Shown: positions 1 to 8,706 of the stretch, piece after piece
Layout: every line of letters starts with the position of its first letter
How positions within the stretch are numbered: the first letter of the stretch is position 1
Source of the DNA: Spirosoma luteum DSM 19990
GTDB lineage: Bacteria > Bacteroidota > Bacteroidia > Cytophagales > Spirosomataceae
Length of the DNA stretch: 64,000 bases
Reading direction: 5' to 3'
Assembly: GCF_000374065.1 (NCBI RefSeq)
Contig: NZ_KB893247.1
Coordinates: forward strand, 129,496 to 193,495
Translations under genes and position numbers: made by a program
Notes under the pieces: model-generated
The model's database searches: none
The model's input: the letters and a program-made list of their open reading frames with translations, nothing else
Told to the model about the DNA's origin: nothing

Positions 1-2199
1 CCGCACCAGCACATCGGCCGCCAGCGGCTTTAGTAGCCCGGCCATATCCTTGATGGCCAGCAGATTTGCTCCCTCATCTTCGAGCTGGCGGGCCATATCG
101 AGGTAATACTGGAGTGTATACTTTTTCTGGGATGGGTCCAGTATATCGCCGGTGTAGCAGATAGCGGCTTCGCAGAGGGCATCGGTTCGTTCGCGAACGG
201 CTTTCATGCTCACCTTCATGGCTTCGACCCAGTTCAGCGAGTCGAAAATACGGAACACGTCGATTCCCGATTGCCAGGACTGTTCCACGAACTTCTCGAT
301 CAGGTTATCCGGGTAAGCTGAGTAGCCAACGGCGTTAGAGCCGCGAAAAAGCATCTGCAGCAGCATGTTGGGCATGGCCTCGCGCAGGGCTTCCAGGCGT
401 TTCCAGGGGCTTTCGTACAGGAAACGCATCGATACATCGAACGTAGCCCCACCCCACACCTCCATTGAAAACAGTTCAGGGTGACTTTTGGCAAACCCTT
501 CAGCTACTTTTTGAAGGTCCTGCGTACGAACGCGGGTTGCCAGCAGGGACTGATGGCCGTCGCGAAACGTAGTATCGGTATAGAGAACACATTTTTCATC
601 CTTTACCCACTGCACAAATTTATCCCGTCCCAGCTCTTTCAGGCGGTCCCGGTTGCCGGTAGGATAGGCACTGTAGGTATCAAAAGCCGGCACAACCGGA
701 GTCCGGAATATTTTGCTGTCGTCCTTGTTCTTTACCGCCGGATTACCGTTCACAATCACATCGGCTAGGTAGTTAAGTGCCCGGGTCGAGCGGTCCTGTG
801 GCTTGCGGAAGTCAAATAGTTCGGGGTGGGTTTCAATGAACGAGACCCGCGCTTCGCCCCGCTGGAAAATGGGGTTGCCGATAACGTTCTGCAAAAAGCC
901 GATATTGGTTTTTACCCCCCGAATCCGGAACTCCATCAATGCCCGCGACAGGCGTTGCGTAGCTCCTTTGAGCGTGCGCCCCCGTGCCGACACCTTCACA
1001 ATCATAGAGTCGAAGTAGGGCGATATCTTCATGCCCGCGTAGCTGCTGCCTTCGTCCAGGCGAATGCCAAAACCGGCTGCATTCCGATAGGCCGTAATGG
1101 TGCCAAAATCGGGTTTGAAGCCGTTGGCAGGGTCTTCCGTTGTGATGCGGCACTGAATGGCGTAACCGTTCAGCGGAACATCGGCCTGGCTTTTGATGTA
1201 GATACCATTATCAGAGAGCTTATAGCCCATCGCAATCAGAATCTGCGTCCGAACGATGTCGATGCCCGTTACCTCTTCCGTAATGGTATGTTCTACCTGA
1301 ATCCGGGGATTTACTTCAATGAAGAATATATCCTCATTCATATCGACCAGAAACTCGACCGTTCCGGCATTGGAGTAATTGACGGCCCGGCCCAGTTGCA
1401 GGGCGTAGGCATACAGTTTATCCTTGGTTTCCTGCTTCAGCCCGAATGATGGTGCTACTTCTACTACTTTCTGGAACCGCCGTTGCACCGAACAGTCGCG
1501 CTCGTAGAGGTGAACGATATTTCCGTGCTGATCGCCCAGCAGCTGCACCTCGATGTGCTTAGGGTCTTCAATAAATTTTTCGAGGAAGATGGTGTCATCG
1601 CCAAAGGCGTTTCGGGCTTCATTTTTGGCTTCGGAGAAGGCTTTCGAAAACTCTTCGGCCTTCCGTACCACGCGCATACCGCGTCCACCGCCCCCGGCGG
1701 CTGCTTTCACCATCACCGGAAAACCAATTCGCTCGGCTTCGGTCAGGGCAAATTCGGGGGTCATGTCGGGCTCCCGCGAGTCTGGAATAAGGGGTACGTC
1801 GGCCTTGGTGGCCAGATTTTTAGCCCGCACTTTATCGCCCAGCGCATCCATTGCTTCGGGCGATGGGCCGATGAAAATAATATTCTCCTCCCGGCACCGG
1901 CGGGCCAGCTTCACGTTCTCCGACAGAAAACCATAGCCGGGGTGAATGGCATCGACCTTATGCCGTTTAGCCAGCAGAATGATACCCTCAACATCCAGAT
2001 ACGGCTTCAGCGCATCATCATCCCGGCCAATCTGATAGGCTTCATCAGCTTTGTACCGGTGGAGTGAATACCGGTCTTCGTAGGTATAAACAGAAACGGT
2101 TGTGATGCCTAACTCAGTAGCTGCCCGCATGATACGAATGGCAATTTCGCCCCGGTTGGCAACGAGCAAACGATTAATAGGTCGGATATACTCTTTCAT
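1..2199 (-). CDS. pyc: pyruvate carboxylase (3' end cut by window edge)
   Basis: Biotin-dependent enzyme that carboxylates pyruvate to oxaloacetate with ATP and bicarbonate, an anaplerotic cytosolic reaction. 733 codons are visible and stay open to base 1, so the rest of the carboxyltransferase domain and the biotin carrier lie outside. Residues about 1-450 are biotin carboxylase: VANRGEIAIRI near the N-terminus, the glycine-rich ATP-grasp loop KAAAGGGGRGM, and EVNPRIQVEHT. From about residue 540 the carboxyltransferase domain begins with DTTFRDGHQSLLATRVR. That second domain, linked directly to biotin carboxylase, separates it from an acetyl-CoA carboxylase subunit. The ATG at 2199 gives the usual MKEYIRPINRLLVANRGE start. 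It is followed upstream by about 220 bp without a gene, so it is probably transcribed alone. Confidence 0.95.
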   Translation of the reverse strand, partial: MKEYIRPINRLLVANRGEIAIRIMRAATELGITTVSVYTYEDRYSLHRYKADEAYQIGRDDDALKPYLDVEGIILLAKRHKVDAIHPGYGFLSENVKLARRCREENIIFIGPSPEAMDALGDKVRAKNLATKADVPLIPDSREPDMTPEFALTEAERIGFPVMVKAAAGGGGRGMRVVRKAEEFSKAFSEAKNEARNAFGDDTIFLEKFIEDPKHIEVQLLGDQHGNIVHLYERDCSVQRRFQKVVEVAPSFGLKQETKDKLYAYALQLGRAVNYSNAGTVEFLVDMNEDIFFIEVNPRIQVEHTITEEVTGIDIVRTQILIAMGYKLSDNGIYIKSQADVPLNGYAIQCRITTEDPANGFKPDFGTITAYRNAAGFGIRLDEGSSYAGMKISPYFDSMIVKVSARGRTLKGATQRLSRALMEFRIRGVKTNIGFLQNVIGNPIFQRGEARVSFIETHPELFDFRKPQDRSTRALNYLADVIVNGNPAVKNKDDSKIFRTPVVPAFDTYSAYPTGNRDRLKELGRDKFVQWVKDEKCVLYTDTTFRDGHQSLLATRVRTQDLQKVAEGFAKSHPELFSMEVWGGATFDVSMRFLYESPWKRLEALREAMPNMLLQMLFRGSNAVGYSAYPDNLIEKFVEQSWQSGIDVFRIFDSLNWVEAMKVSMKAVRERTDALCEAAICYTGDILDPSQKKYTLQYYLDMARQLEDEGANLLAIKDMAGLLKPLAADVLVR

Positions 2200-2419
2200 A
2201 TTTCTCAGTAAAAGCAGCAATAGACTACGGATATGTCAAATAAAGGAGCAAGATGGTTGAAAATATCGAAAAAGCCTTTATGGGCCGTATAATCATTGGA
2301 GAAGTCAGCTTTTTCCGGGAATATTGCAGGAAGACGATTTCGTTCTCGTTCTTAATAATGGCTATTTGCCGGTGGGTTGAGTTACTATTAAAGGACTGAG
2401 TTACAGAAATCGCCCTCAA

Positions 2420-3550
2420 CTACATCAAGTCGAAAAACATGAATTCATCCGGCTTCTGAATCCGGTACGTTTTTAACCACTGCTTCAGGACGCTGGGGTC
2501 AGCAAACGCTTTTACGTTGGACTTGATTTGCTTGATATCCCGCTTTAGTTGGGCAATATCGCTGTTCAGACTAAACTCCAGGGCTATCCTTGAACTAACG
2601 GCAAAGGCCGGTTTGCCCGTCATGGCGGCCAGTTCGTTCTGAAGCGCAAACAACTCCTCGTCCAGTTCCTGGGTCTGCTGCTTCAAAATTTTGTTATAGT
2701 ACTTGAGTTGCTCTTCGGCCAGGCTTTCCAGATGGGCTTGGTCAATACGGTCGAATTCGAGCTGCAGGCGCAGTAGAGCCAGCAAGTCACTTTTTTCATA
2801 CGCTTCCGTTACCCGGTGCATGATTTCCGTTTTGCGCCCTTTCTCGGCTTCATCGGGTTCCCGGTCGGGGTGAAATGCCTTCACCAGATCCATGTATAGT
2901 GTTCGGACCGCTTTGGTAATCTTCTGGGCTTCGGCCTGTTTTTTAGCTTCGCGTTCCTGCTGTTTGGCCGTTTTGGGTTTATCCGCTTTTTGTCGCTTAT
3001 TTCTTTCCTGTTCGGCCTGCTGCTGCGCTAGTTTTTCCTGCATATAGGCGGCCATTTTTTGCGGATCACTTACGTCAGCATCGTCTTCGAACTGGATGCC
3101 AAACATAGCTTCCATCATCTCCTTCATCATGTCGGCCGTTTGCTCGTCGGCTTGGGTATTGACCTGATCAAAACCTTCGCTGTTATACTTGCTGTAGATG
3201 GGCTTGAGGTCGTCAATACCGTAGGTTGAAATCAATTCGAAGGCTATTTTCTGGATGAGGTCCACCAGCTTCTTCTTCTCAGTTTTCGTAAATGGTTTCG
3301 TATCATGCATCCTATCGAACAGGCGCACCATCTCGGCCCGGAACTGGCTGTATTGCTCTAACAGTGGCCGGTAATCCTTCTGCACCCGCTGCTGAATATG
3401 TACGGTCGCTTCGCGCAGATCGTGCAGGTTGTCTGTCAGTGTTTCAATTTTGCGGGTCAGTCGGTTAAACTCTTTCTGCGATTTCGAGAGAACGGCACTA
3501 TCCTTTTTTGCCCCAATGTGGACAATATGCTGCGAGCCTGGAGAGGACAT
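2420..3550 (-). CDS. J-domain (DnaJ-like) protein
   Basis: 376-residue soluble protein of unknown client. The J-domain signature is HPD at residues 227-229 in LVKAFHPDREPDE, followed by a helix with MHRVTEAYEKSD, so it probably stimulates an Hsp70 (DnaK). The J domain is internal. It is preceded by a charged, Gln/Lys/Glu-rich, probably coiled-coil stretch (about 165-210) and followed by another helical segment. No G/F-rich or zinc-finger region of classical DnaJ is present. The frame is open to 3709, but the ATG at 3550 (MSSPGSQHIVHIG) is preferred because the longer start would run into the divergent gene. I know no specific function. Confidence 0.75.
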   Translation of the reverse strand: MSSPGSQHIVHIGAKKDSAVLSKSQKEFNRLTRKIETLTDNLHDLREATVHIQQRVQKDYRPLLEQYSQFRAEMVRLFDRMHDTKPFTKTEKKKLVDLIQKIAFELISTYGIDDLKPIYSKYNSEGFDQVNTQADEQTADMMKEMMEAMFGIQFEDDADVSDPQKMAAYMQEKLAQQQAEQERNKRQKADKPKTAKQQEREAKKQAEAQKITKAVRTLYMDLVKAFHPDREPDEAEKGRKTEIMHRVTEAYEKSDLLALLRLQLEFDRIDQAHLESLAEEQLKYYNKILKQQTQELDEELFALQNELAAMTGKPAFAVSSRIALEFSLNSDIAQLKRDIKQIKSNVKAFADPSVLKQWLKTYRIQKPDEFMFFDLM

Positions 3551-3576
3551 ATCACTTAGACTGTTGAGAGAACGAA

Positions 3577-3643
3577 GGTACGACAGCGGGGTAAAAAATC
3601 CTGAAAATTTGGGGGACAATCCCCCAGAGCCATACTTCGTACC
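3577..3643. promoter_or_regulatory. divergent intergenic region with nested inverted repeats
   Basis: Between the J-domain gene and the DUF1345 gene. An outer 7-bp inverted repeat, GGTACGA (3577-3583) and TCGTACC (3637-3643), encloses a tight GGGGGA/TCCCCC hairpin (3611-3625) with a 3-base loop. It could be an operator or a leader structure. There is no direct evidence for either. Confidence 0.3.
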
Positions 3644-3664
3644 GTGCCTTCTTCTAATGCCCAC

Positions 3665-4318
3665 ATGGCTATGCGACTGATAGAGAAAATTGCCCGGTTC
3701 GATGCGCATCAGCGATTCCTTATTGCCTTAGTGGTAGCGGGAGTGGCGTATTTTGTGGTTCCAAAAGACTTTAATGTACCGGCTCGCATTACATCAATTT
3801 GGGTTGCGTTTGCGTTGATGGTACTAGTCTTGTCCTGGACCGCTATCCTTGTTCTGCATCCGCGCGATTTGCCAAAGCTATCCCGCATGCAGGATTCGAG
3901 CCGGACCTGGATACTGTTTTTTTCGTTGGCGGCTGCGCTGGCCAGTCTGTTTGCCGTTAGAGCCTTACTCAATTCAGTGGATGCCAACAGGCAGGAGCAT
4001 CTTATACTGCCCATTGTGGCTGTTGGGAGCGCCTGGAGTTTGGTGCACACTCTTTTTACTCATCGGTACGCCCACCTGTATTATGGTAGTAGTGCAAGCC
4101 AGCAGAAAAGACCGGGTGGACTGGATTTTTTGGATGATACCGAGCCGGACTACCTCGACTTTGCCTATTTTTCCTTCATCATCGGCATGACCAGTCAGGT
4201 ATCCGACGTGACCATTGGCTCAAAAGTTATTCGACGAACGGCTCTGGCTCACGGTGTACTGTCTTTTATTTTCAACGTGGTCATTATTGCGCTTACAATC
4301 AGCAGCCTTTCCAACTAG
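3665..4318 (+). CDS. DUF1345 family inner-membrane protein
   Basis: 217-residue integral membrane protein of unknown function. Hydrophobic segments lie near residues 17-32, 38-62, 82-100 and 115-135. The C-terminal half carries the DUF1345 hallmark: an acidic DDTEPDYLDFAYFSF stretch, then GMTSQVSDVTI and a last transmembrane helix ending LTISSLSN. The ATG at 3665 (MAMRLIEKI) is preferred. A GTG at 3644 in the same frame would add seven residues. It converges with the small gene on the other strand, only 2 bp apart. No transport or enzymatic role can be read from the sequence. Confidence 0.8.
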   Translation: MAMRLIEKIARFDAHQRFLIALVVAGVAYFVVPKDFNVPARITSIWVAFALMVLVLSWTAILVLHPRDLPKLSRMQDSSRTWILFFSLAAALASLFAVRALLNSVDANRQEHLILPIVAVGSAWSLVHTLFTHRYAHLYYGSSASQQKRPGGLDFLDDTEPDYLDFAYFSFIIGMTSQVSDVTIGSKVIRRTALAHGVLSFIFNVVIIALTISSLSN

Positions 4319-4320
4319 CC

Positions 4321-4494
4321 TCAATCGGCGTGCCGATTACGGGGACGAGCCTGTTTTTTGGCTTGTTCCTGCTCATAGGCTTCACGCTGACGCTTGTCGG
4401 CAGCGAGGTTACGATACAATCCGTTCAGGACGTATAAATCATCGACTTCGTCGATTAAGCGGTGAAGTTGTTCACGCACCTGGGTAATATTCAT
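4321..4494 (-). CDS. small helical hypothetical protein
   Basis: 57 residues, starting MNITQVREQLHRLIDEVDDL and ending in a basic tail (KKQARPRNRHAD). The amphipathic N-terminus and basic C-terminus recall antitoxin-like or addiction-module component proteins, but no partner toxin is next to it, so this is only an impression. The frame is open to 4626. The ATG at 4494 is chosen because the 44 residues before it look like random translation. It ends 2 bp from the stop of the convergent DUF1345 gene. Confidence 0.5.
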   Translation of the reverse strand: MNITQVREQLHRLIDEVDDLYVLNGLYRNLAADKRQREAYEQEQAKKQARPRNRHAD

Positions 4495-4873
4495 GGTATC
4501 AGGTAAATTTATTTCAGTACTCAGAACCGCTGGATAAGGAAGCCACTCGGTCAAAAACGATAACACAACATAATGTGCCTGATATAGTTCGGCTGTTTTT
4601 CGGACTGTTCGAATGCTTTGCAACACCTGTGTCTGACTGGTTTAGCCAGGCCATTGAATACTTATTCGACACAAAAGGGTTACGAACATAGTTACTGTTA
4701 CGACTCACAAAGGTGAGCGATCAATTACAAAACGGTCAGCATATAGTGCCTGTTCAATCTCCCGGCTAATTTTTCGACCATTTATTCCTTTTTTATTCCG
4801 GTCGAAAATCCAAAATTCCGGGATTGTCGTAAGTGTATCGAACGCTTGGCTGTTCAAAACCGAATTATTCCGT
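4495..4873. other. intergenic region, no gene seen
   Basis: 379 bp between the small minus-strand gene and the first ferritin-like gene. Short minus-strand frames exist (for example 4705-4908) but they overlap the ferritin start and have no protein-like composition. It should hold the promoter of the ferritin pair, though I see no good TAnnTTTG box. Confidence 0.5.
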
Positions 4874-5590
4874 ATGAAAAACCAACAAGAAGAAGTAAGC
4901 CTAGGCATGTTGCCGGGTCAATTAGAGCCGGTACGAGTAGGACGCCGGCTATTCCTGCGCTATGCAGGCGCCTTTGCTGCTGGCGGTGCTGTTCTGGCTT
5001 CCTGTAAGAATGGTGAAGAAAACCCAACGACCGTAATGGCACCGGTAGATTTAGGAACAGGAGATGTCGGTATCCTAAACTACGCCTATGCACTGGAACA
5101 ACTGGAAGCGGCTTTTTACACACAGGTAATCGCTACGCCTTACAGCGGTATGACAGATGCGGAGAAAACGCTCCTGACCGATATTCGCAATCATGAAATC
5201 ATCCACCGTGAGTTTTTCAAAGCGGCTCTTGGTGCCAATGCCATCGCTGGTCTGACGCCCAATTTCACGGCTATTACCTTCACCGACCGGGCAAGCGTAC
5301 TCAACACAGCCAAAGCATTTGAAGATTTAGGTGTATCAGCTTATAACGGTGCTGGTTCGTTGATTAAAGATGTAAACTACCTGGCGCTAGCCGGTAAGAT
5401 TGTATCGGTAGAAGCCCGTCATGCAGCCGCCATTCGCGACCTGCTGAGCCCAAAATCAGCCGATTTTGCGGGGGATGATGTCGTAGCGCCTGCAACGGGC
5501 CTTGATAAAGCATCTGCTCCGTCTGTTGTGCTACCCATTGCCCAAACGTTTGTTAAAACGCAGATTACGGCCACTAACCTTCCGAAGTAA
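4874..5590 (+). CDS. ferritin-like domain lipoprotein, Tat-type export signal
   Basis: 238 residues. The N-terminus has a twin-arginine-like motif (GRRLFLRYAG, RR at 24-25) followed by a hydrophobic stretch and a lipobox VLASC (Cys44), so it is probably exported by Tat and lipid-anchored. Residues about 65-195 form a ferritin-like four-helix fold (Ferritin_2, desiccation-related PCC13-62 group). Candidate metal ligands are E and H in LEQLEAAFY, HEIIH (107-111) and SVEARH (E180, H183). Its substrate is unknown; metal or oxidant handling in the periplasm is an inference from the fold. The next gene is a paralogue 9 bp downstream, so the two form an operon. Confidence 0.8.
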   Translation: MKNQQEEVSLGMLPGQLEPVRVGRRLFLRYAGAFAAGGAVLASCKNGEENPTTVMAPVDLGTGDVGILNYAYALEQLEAAFYTQVIATPYSGMTDAEKTLLTDIRNHEIIHREFFKAALGANAIAGLTPNFTAITFTDRASVLNTAKAFEDLGVSAYNGAGSLIKDVNYLALAGKIVSVEARHAAAIRDLLSPKSADFAGDDVVAPATGLDKASAPSVVLPIAQTFVKTQITATNLPK

Positions 5591-5599
5591 ACCAACGCT

Positions 5600-6343
5600 A
5601 TGAATTTATTTAAGATAATCTCTGATATAGAGCAGATTGACCCCGAAATCAGTGAGCGTTACAGCTTCTATTCGCGTCGGAATCTTCTCAAGTTTGGCTC
5701 CAATTTGGTAGCCGCTGGTATTCCTGCCATCGTTGCGGGTAGTTTAAATAAGGCACTGGCTCAGTCGGGTGCTCCTTCCGCAGCTGCTGTGGCTGTGTTG
5801 CAGTATGCGCTCACGCTGGAGTATCTGGAAGATGAGTTTTACCGCATGGGGCTGGCCGCTGCCGGTCTGGTGCCCGCTTCGGACCGGACCGTTATTTCGC
5901 AGATAAGCAAGCATGAGGCTGCCCACGTAGCTTTGTTGAAAGGTGCGCTGGGAACAGCAGCCGCTGCTAAACCAACGTTCAAGTACCCAGCCGGTACCTT
6001 TACAAGTTATCCAACGTTTCTGGCCACAGCCCGGGCTTTGGAAGATACGGGTGTAGCTGCTTACAAAGGACAGGCAGGTGAACTAATCAACGACAAACCC
6101 ATCCTGACAACGGCGCTACAAATCCACTCGGTTGAAGCACGCCATGCGTCGGAGGTTCGTCGGATACTGGGCTTGAAAGGATGGGTTTCCGATACGGCTC
6201 AAACGACATTTACCCAGGGTGGAGTTGCGTTGAAAACATTGCCAAACACAACGGGCTTCTCCGATGATTCATTCCGGGAAGCCTTTGACGAGCCTTTGAC
6301 CAAAGCGCAGGTTTTGGCCATTGCGGCCCCATTTCTTGGGTAG
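5600..6343 (+). CDS. ferritin-like domain protein, Tat signal
   Basis: 247 residues, paralogue of the preceding gene. A Tat motif SRRNLLKFG (RR at 26-27) and a hydrophobic stretch ending KALAQSG point to export with signal peptidase I cleavage, and there is no lipobox. The ferritin-like domain covers about 58-195, with LEYLEDEFY, HEAAH (105-109) and SVEARH in the same places as its neighbour. The C-terminal 50 residues are unlike the neighbour and may be a separate tail. The lipid-anchored and soluble pair suggests a two-component complex at the inner or outer membrane; that is inference. A terminator follows at 6386. Confidence 0.8.
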   Translation: MNLFKIISDIEQIDPEISERYSFYSRRNLLKFGSNLVAAGIPAIVAGSLNKALAQSGAPSAAAVAVLQYALTLEYLEDEFYRMGLAAAGLVPASDRTVISQISKHEAAHVALLKGALGTAAAAKPTFKYPAGTFTSYPTFLATARALEDTGVAAYKGQAGELINDKPILTTALQIHSVEARHASEVRRILGLKGWVSDTAQTTFTQGGVALKTLPNTTGFSDDSFREAFDEPLTKAQVLAIAAPFLG

Positions 6344-6385
6344 TAGTATATAATAGGGAGACCGGGAAACCGGTAGGGTGACGGA

Positions 6386-6418
6386 AGGCATCGGGGATTT
6401 TCCCTGGTGCCTTTTTTT
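6386..6418 (+). terminator. intrinsic terminator of the ferritin-like operon
   Basis: A 12-bp stem (6386-6397 with 6401-6412, two G-T pairs), a 3-base TTT loop, then seven T. It lies 43 bp after the stop of the second ferritin-like gene. It also shows that the following gene starts at 6491 rather than within this hairpin. Confidence 0.8.
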
Positions 6419-6490
6419 GTCCCCTACTTTTCCAATCCGTCGCTTTTTTCGTTGCTTGCGTCAAAATTCGCTATCTCTGGCGGTTCCGGC

Positions 6491-7849
6491 ATGAAATTTA
6501 TCCGCATTTTCCTCATAGTGCTGCTAGCACTAGTTGTCTTGATCCTGGTGTTCCTGGCGATTAGCCTGGCTCCGGTCGATGATACGCCCTACCAGGAAAT
6601 GGTTTATTACCGACAAACAAAACAACGCCTGGAACAACTGCCTGCACCACTACCGGCCACGGCTCCACTGCGGGCAGGTTGGGCAAAAGCAAATATTACA
6701 CCTCCCTACACCACGCCTACCGGTGGTTATGGTGCCCGCCGGGGTAAGCATTGGAACATTGTCAGCGATTCAATTTTTGCCCGGGCTATCATGCTGGATA
6801 ATGGGGGCACGAAGGTGGTAATTGTTGGGTTAGACCTGTTGATTACCCCGCCTACAGTGGTCGCATTGTTGAAAAAGCGCTTGCCGGAAGTAGGGCTTAG
6901 ATGGGAGAATATGTACATGGGAGCCATCCATTCGCATAACAGTATTGGCGGTTGGGCACCGGGACTGGTAGGCGAACTAATTGCCGGTGAATACGACGAA
7001 AAAATCGTGACCCGCATTACCGATGGTGTGCTGAATGCCATTCGGGAGGCTCAAAAAACGATGGCTCCTGTACAGATCGGTTTTGGCCAGACGGATGCAA
7101 CGGATCATATCTACAATCGACTTGGGAACTCCGGCCCGACCCGCCCGCTTGACGGATTGATTCGTCTGCTCAAACTACAGAAGACTACTACGGGCGAATC
7201 GGCCCTGCTTTGTACGTTTGCTGGTCATGCCACGCTGTTCGAGGACAGTATGTGGAACTACCTCAGCCGCGATTACCCCGGTTCGCTGGTTGATCGGCTG
7301 GAAAAGAAGTCGGCAGATTTTGCGGTCTTTCTGGCGGGGGCAGTGGGCAGTACCGGACCCGAGGCAAAGGGGAATACCGATTTTGCCGAAATTCGTAACT
7401 ACGCGGGTGATCTGGCCAGCCGCATCGAGCAGATTGTACCCACCATTCAAACCCAATCCGACAGTAGTCTGGCCATTCTTACGCTGCCACTGGATCTACG
7501 CGAACCACACCCGCGCGTGATTGGAAACTGGCGGGTGAGACCCTGGTTGTTTTACAGCGTATACGGCGATTATCCATCCGATCTGAAAGCCCTGCGCGTT
7601 GGCCAGACCGTACTATTGGGCACTCCCTGCGATTTTTCGGGGGAATTTGTCGCTGATTTTACCCCATTGGCAAAGAAGAAAGCAGTGAATCTGATGATTA
7701 CCAGTTTTGAAGGGGGGTACATTGGCTACATAACGCCCGACGCTTACTATAACCGCTCAACCTACGAAGTCCGCGATATGAACTGGTTCGGCCCCTACAA
7801 CGGGGCTTATTTTGAGGAAATGATGATGGGGCTGCTGGAAAAAATATAG
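6491..7849 (+). CDS. neutral/alkaline non-lysosomal ceramidase-like hydrolase
   Basis: 452 residues with an N-terminal membrane anchor or signal (IFLIVLLALVVLILVFLAI). The following domain matches the N-terminal catalytic part of neutral ceramidases: ANITPP near the start, the zinc-histidine pair in AIHSHNS, and a further histidine in FAGHATLFE. It would hydrolyse an N-acyl bond, ceramide in the known family. It is shorter than typical ceramidases (about 650-750) and lacks the C-terminal Ig-like domain. The usual GDVSPN nucleophile motif is replaced by AVGSTGPEA, so the exact substrate is uncertain. The start is the ATG at 6491; the frame extends back to 6407 but that part lies in a terminator. 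Confidence 0.75.
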   Translation: MKFIRIFLIVLLALVVLILVFLAISLAPVDDTPYQEMVYYRQTKQRLEQLPAPLPATAPLRAGWAKANITPPYTTPTGGYGARRGKHWNIVSDSIFARAIMLDNGGTKVVIVGLDLLITPPTVVALLKKRLPEVGLRWENMYMGAIHSHNSIGGWAPGLVGELIAGEYDEKIVTRITDGVLNAIREAQKTMAPVQIGFGQTDATDHIYNRLGNSGPTRPLDGLIRLLKLQKTTTGESALLCTFAGHATLFEDSMWNYLSRDYPGSLVDRLEKKSADFAVFLAGAVGSTGPEAKGNTDFAEIRNYAGDLASRIEQIVPTIQTQSDSSLAILTLPLDLREPHPRVIGNWRVRPWLFYSVYGDYPSDLKALRVGQTVLLGTPCDFSGEFVADFTPLAKKKAVNLMITSFEGGYIGYITPDAYYNRSTYEVRDMNWFGPYNGAYFEEMMMGLLEKI

Positions 7850-7900
7850 TCGTTTCTTCTTCGGGAACTGACCGATGTAAGTTCCCGAAGAAGAAACGAC
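7849..7900. terminator. bidirectional terminator, perfect 21-bp inverted repeat
   Basis: Left arm 7849-7869 and right arm 7880-7900 are perfect reverse complements with a 10-base loop. The A/T-rich outer part of the stem can act in both directions. It sits between the convergent ceramidase-like and comB genes, and its left arm begins on the last base of the ceramidase stop codon. Confidence 0.8.
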
Positions 7901-7917
7901 TAAGCATATACCAGGTT

Positions 7918-8628
7918 TCAGGCGTTCATTTTCACCAGCGCGTTTCCCCGAAGCACTGGAACGACATCGTAAAGATCGTGCTGGAGACAGTAGGAAATAT
8001 CCTTCTGGATGCCCAGTCGCTGGAGCCTGCGGATGTGGGATGCGTTGGCCATGTAGGCCAGCAGATTACCCTTACCCTCACTGTATAACCGCCAAGCCAT
8101 AATAGCACTGTCTTCGGCCATGGCATAACTGTCTTTTAACCGTTCGACCAGCGCACCGGCAAACAGGGTATCTTCCAGATTGACACGGCCTTTCCAGCCT
8201 GCGCAAAGCACCATTACATCATACCCCTCAGTTTTGAGATAGCGTACAAGTGCCTCCAGATTCAGGAACGACCCTACCAATACTTTAACCGCCGACCGGG
8301 AGCGGGTTATCGCCAAAGTACCGTTAGTGGTGGTCATGGCCACGTTGGCCCCCCGGATGCGCTGGTCCATGTACGTGAACGGGGAATTATCCAGCTCAAA
8401 TCCGTCAACCTTTTTTGCATTACGTTCAGCAGCGGCCAGATAGCCCCGTTCCTGCCACTGGTGGCATTCCTCAATGGTGGCTACCGGAATAATACTGTTC
8501 ACGCCATACGCAAAGGCCGTTACCATGCACGAAGTAGCCCGAAACACATCAGCAACCACCACAATCGTGTTTTCAATGGTGTGCAGGTGCAAGAGGTCGG
8601 GCGTTAAGCAAACGTCAATTTGTTTCAT
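7918..8628 (-). CDS. comB: 2-phosphosulfolactate phosphatase family protein
   Basis: 236 residues, full length for the ComB family, with no signal peptide. Recognised by the N-terminal VVVADVFRATSCMVTAF with its conserved RATS, by TTTNGTLAI in the middle, and by the C-terminal VLCAGWKGRVNLEDTLFAGAL. Family members hydrolyse 2-phosphosulfolactate to sulfolactate. The reaction was defined in coenzyme M synthesis. In Bacteroidota, which make no coenzyme M, the likely role is sulfolactate-type or sulfonolipid metabolism, which is inference. It starts at an ATG and is followed upstream by a palindromic repeat, so it is probably monocistronic. Confidence 0.85.
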   Translation of the reverse strand: MKQIDVCLTPDLLHLHTIENTIVVVADVFRATSCMVTAFAYGVNSIIPVATIEECHQWQERGYLAAAERNAKKVDGFELDNSPFTYMDQRIRGANVAMTTTNGTLAITRSRSAVKVLVGSFLNLEALVRYLKTEGYDVMVLCAGWKGRVNLEDTLFAGALVERLKDSYAMAEDSAIMAWRLYSEGKGNLLAYMANASHIRRLQRLGIQKDISYCLQHDLYDVVPVLRGNALVKMNA

Positions 8629-8645
8629 AGAAGGGTATCAGAACC

Positions 8646-8697
8646 GGATTTACAGGATTCTTAGTCATCTTGTAAATAATAAAAATCCTGTAAATCC
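8646..8697. repeat. palindromic repeat unit, possibly dispersed REP-like
   Basis: GGATTTACAGGATT at 8646-8659 is repeated in exact inverted form at 8684-8697 with a 24-base loop. Similarity extends outward (TCAGAACC against TCAGCACCA). It lies in the 78-bp gap between two same-strand genes, gcvT upstream and comB downstream. It looks like the short AATCCTGTAAATCC-type repeats I associate with Cytophagales intergenic regions, but copy number cannot be checked here. Confidence 0.5.
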
Positions 8698-8706
8698 TGG
8701 TGCTGA

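Noticed and set aside
826..1449. 207-codon plus-strand frame inside pyruvate carboxylase
   Set aside because: Antisense to a well-recognised enzyme and without protein-like motifs.
4321..4494. Toxin-antitoxin pair
   Set aside because: The small protein resembles an antitoxin only vaguely and no toxin gene is next to it.
4705..4908. Minus-strand small frame upstream of the ferritin genes
   Set aside because: Overlaps the ferritin start and promoter region and has no recognisable composition.
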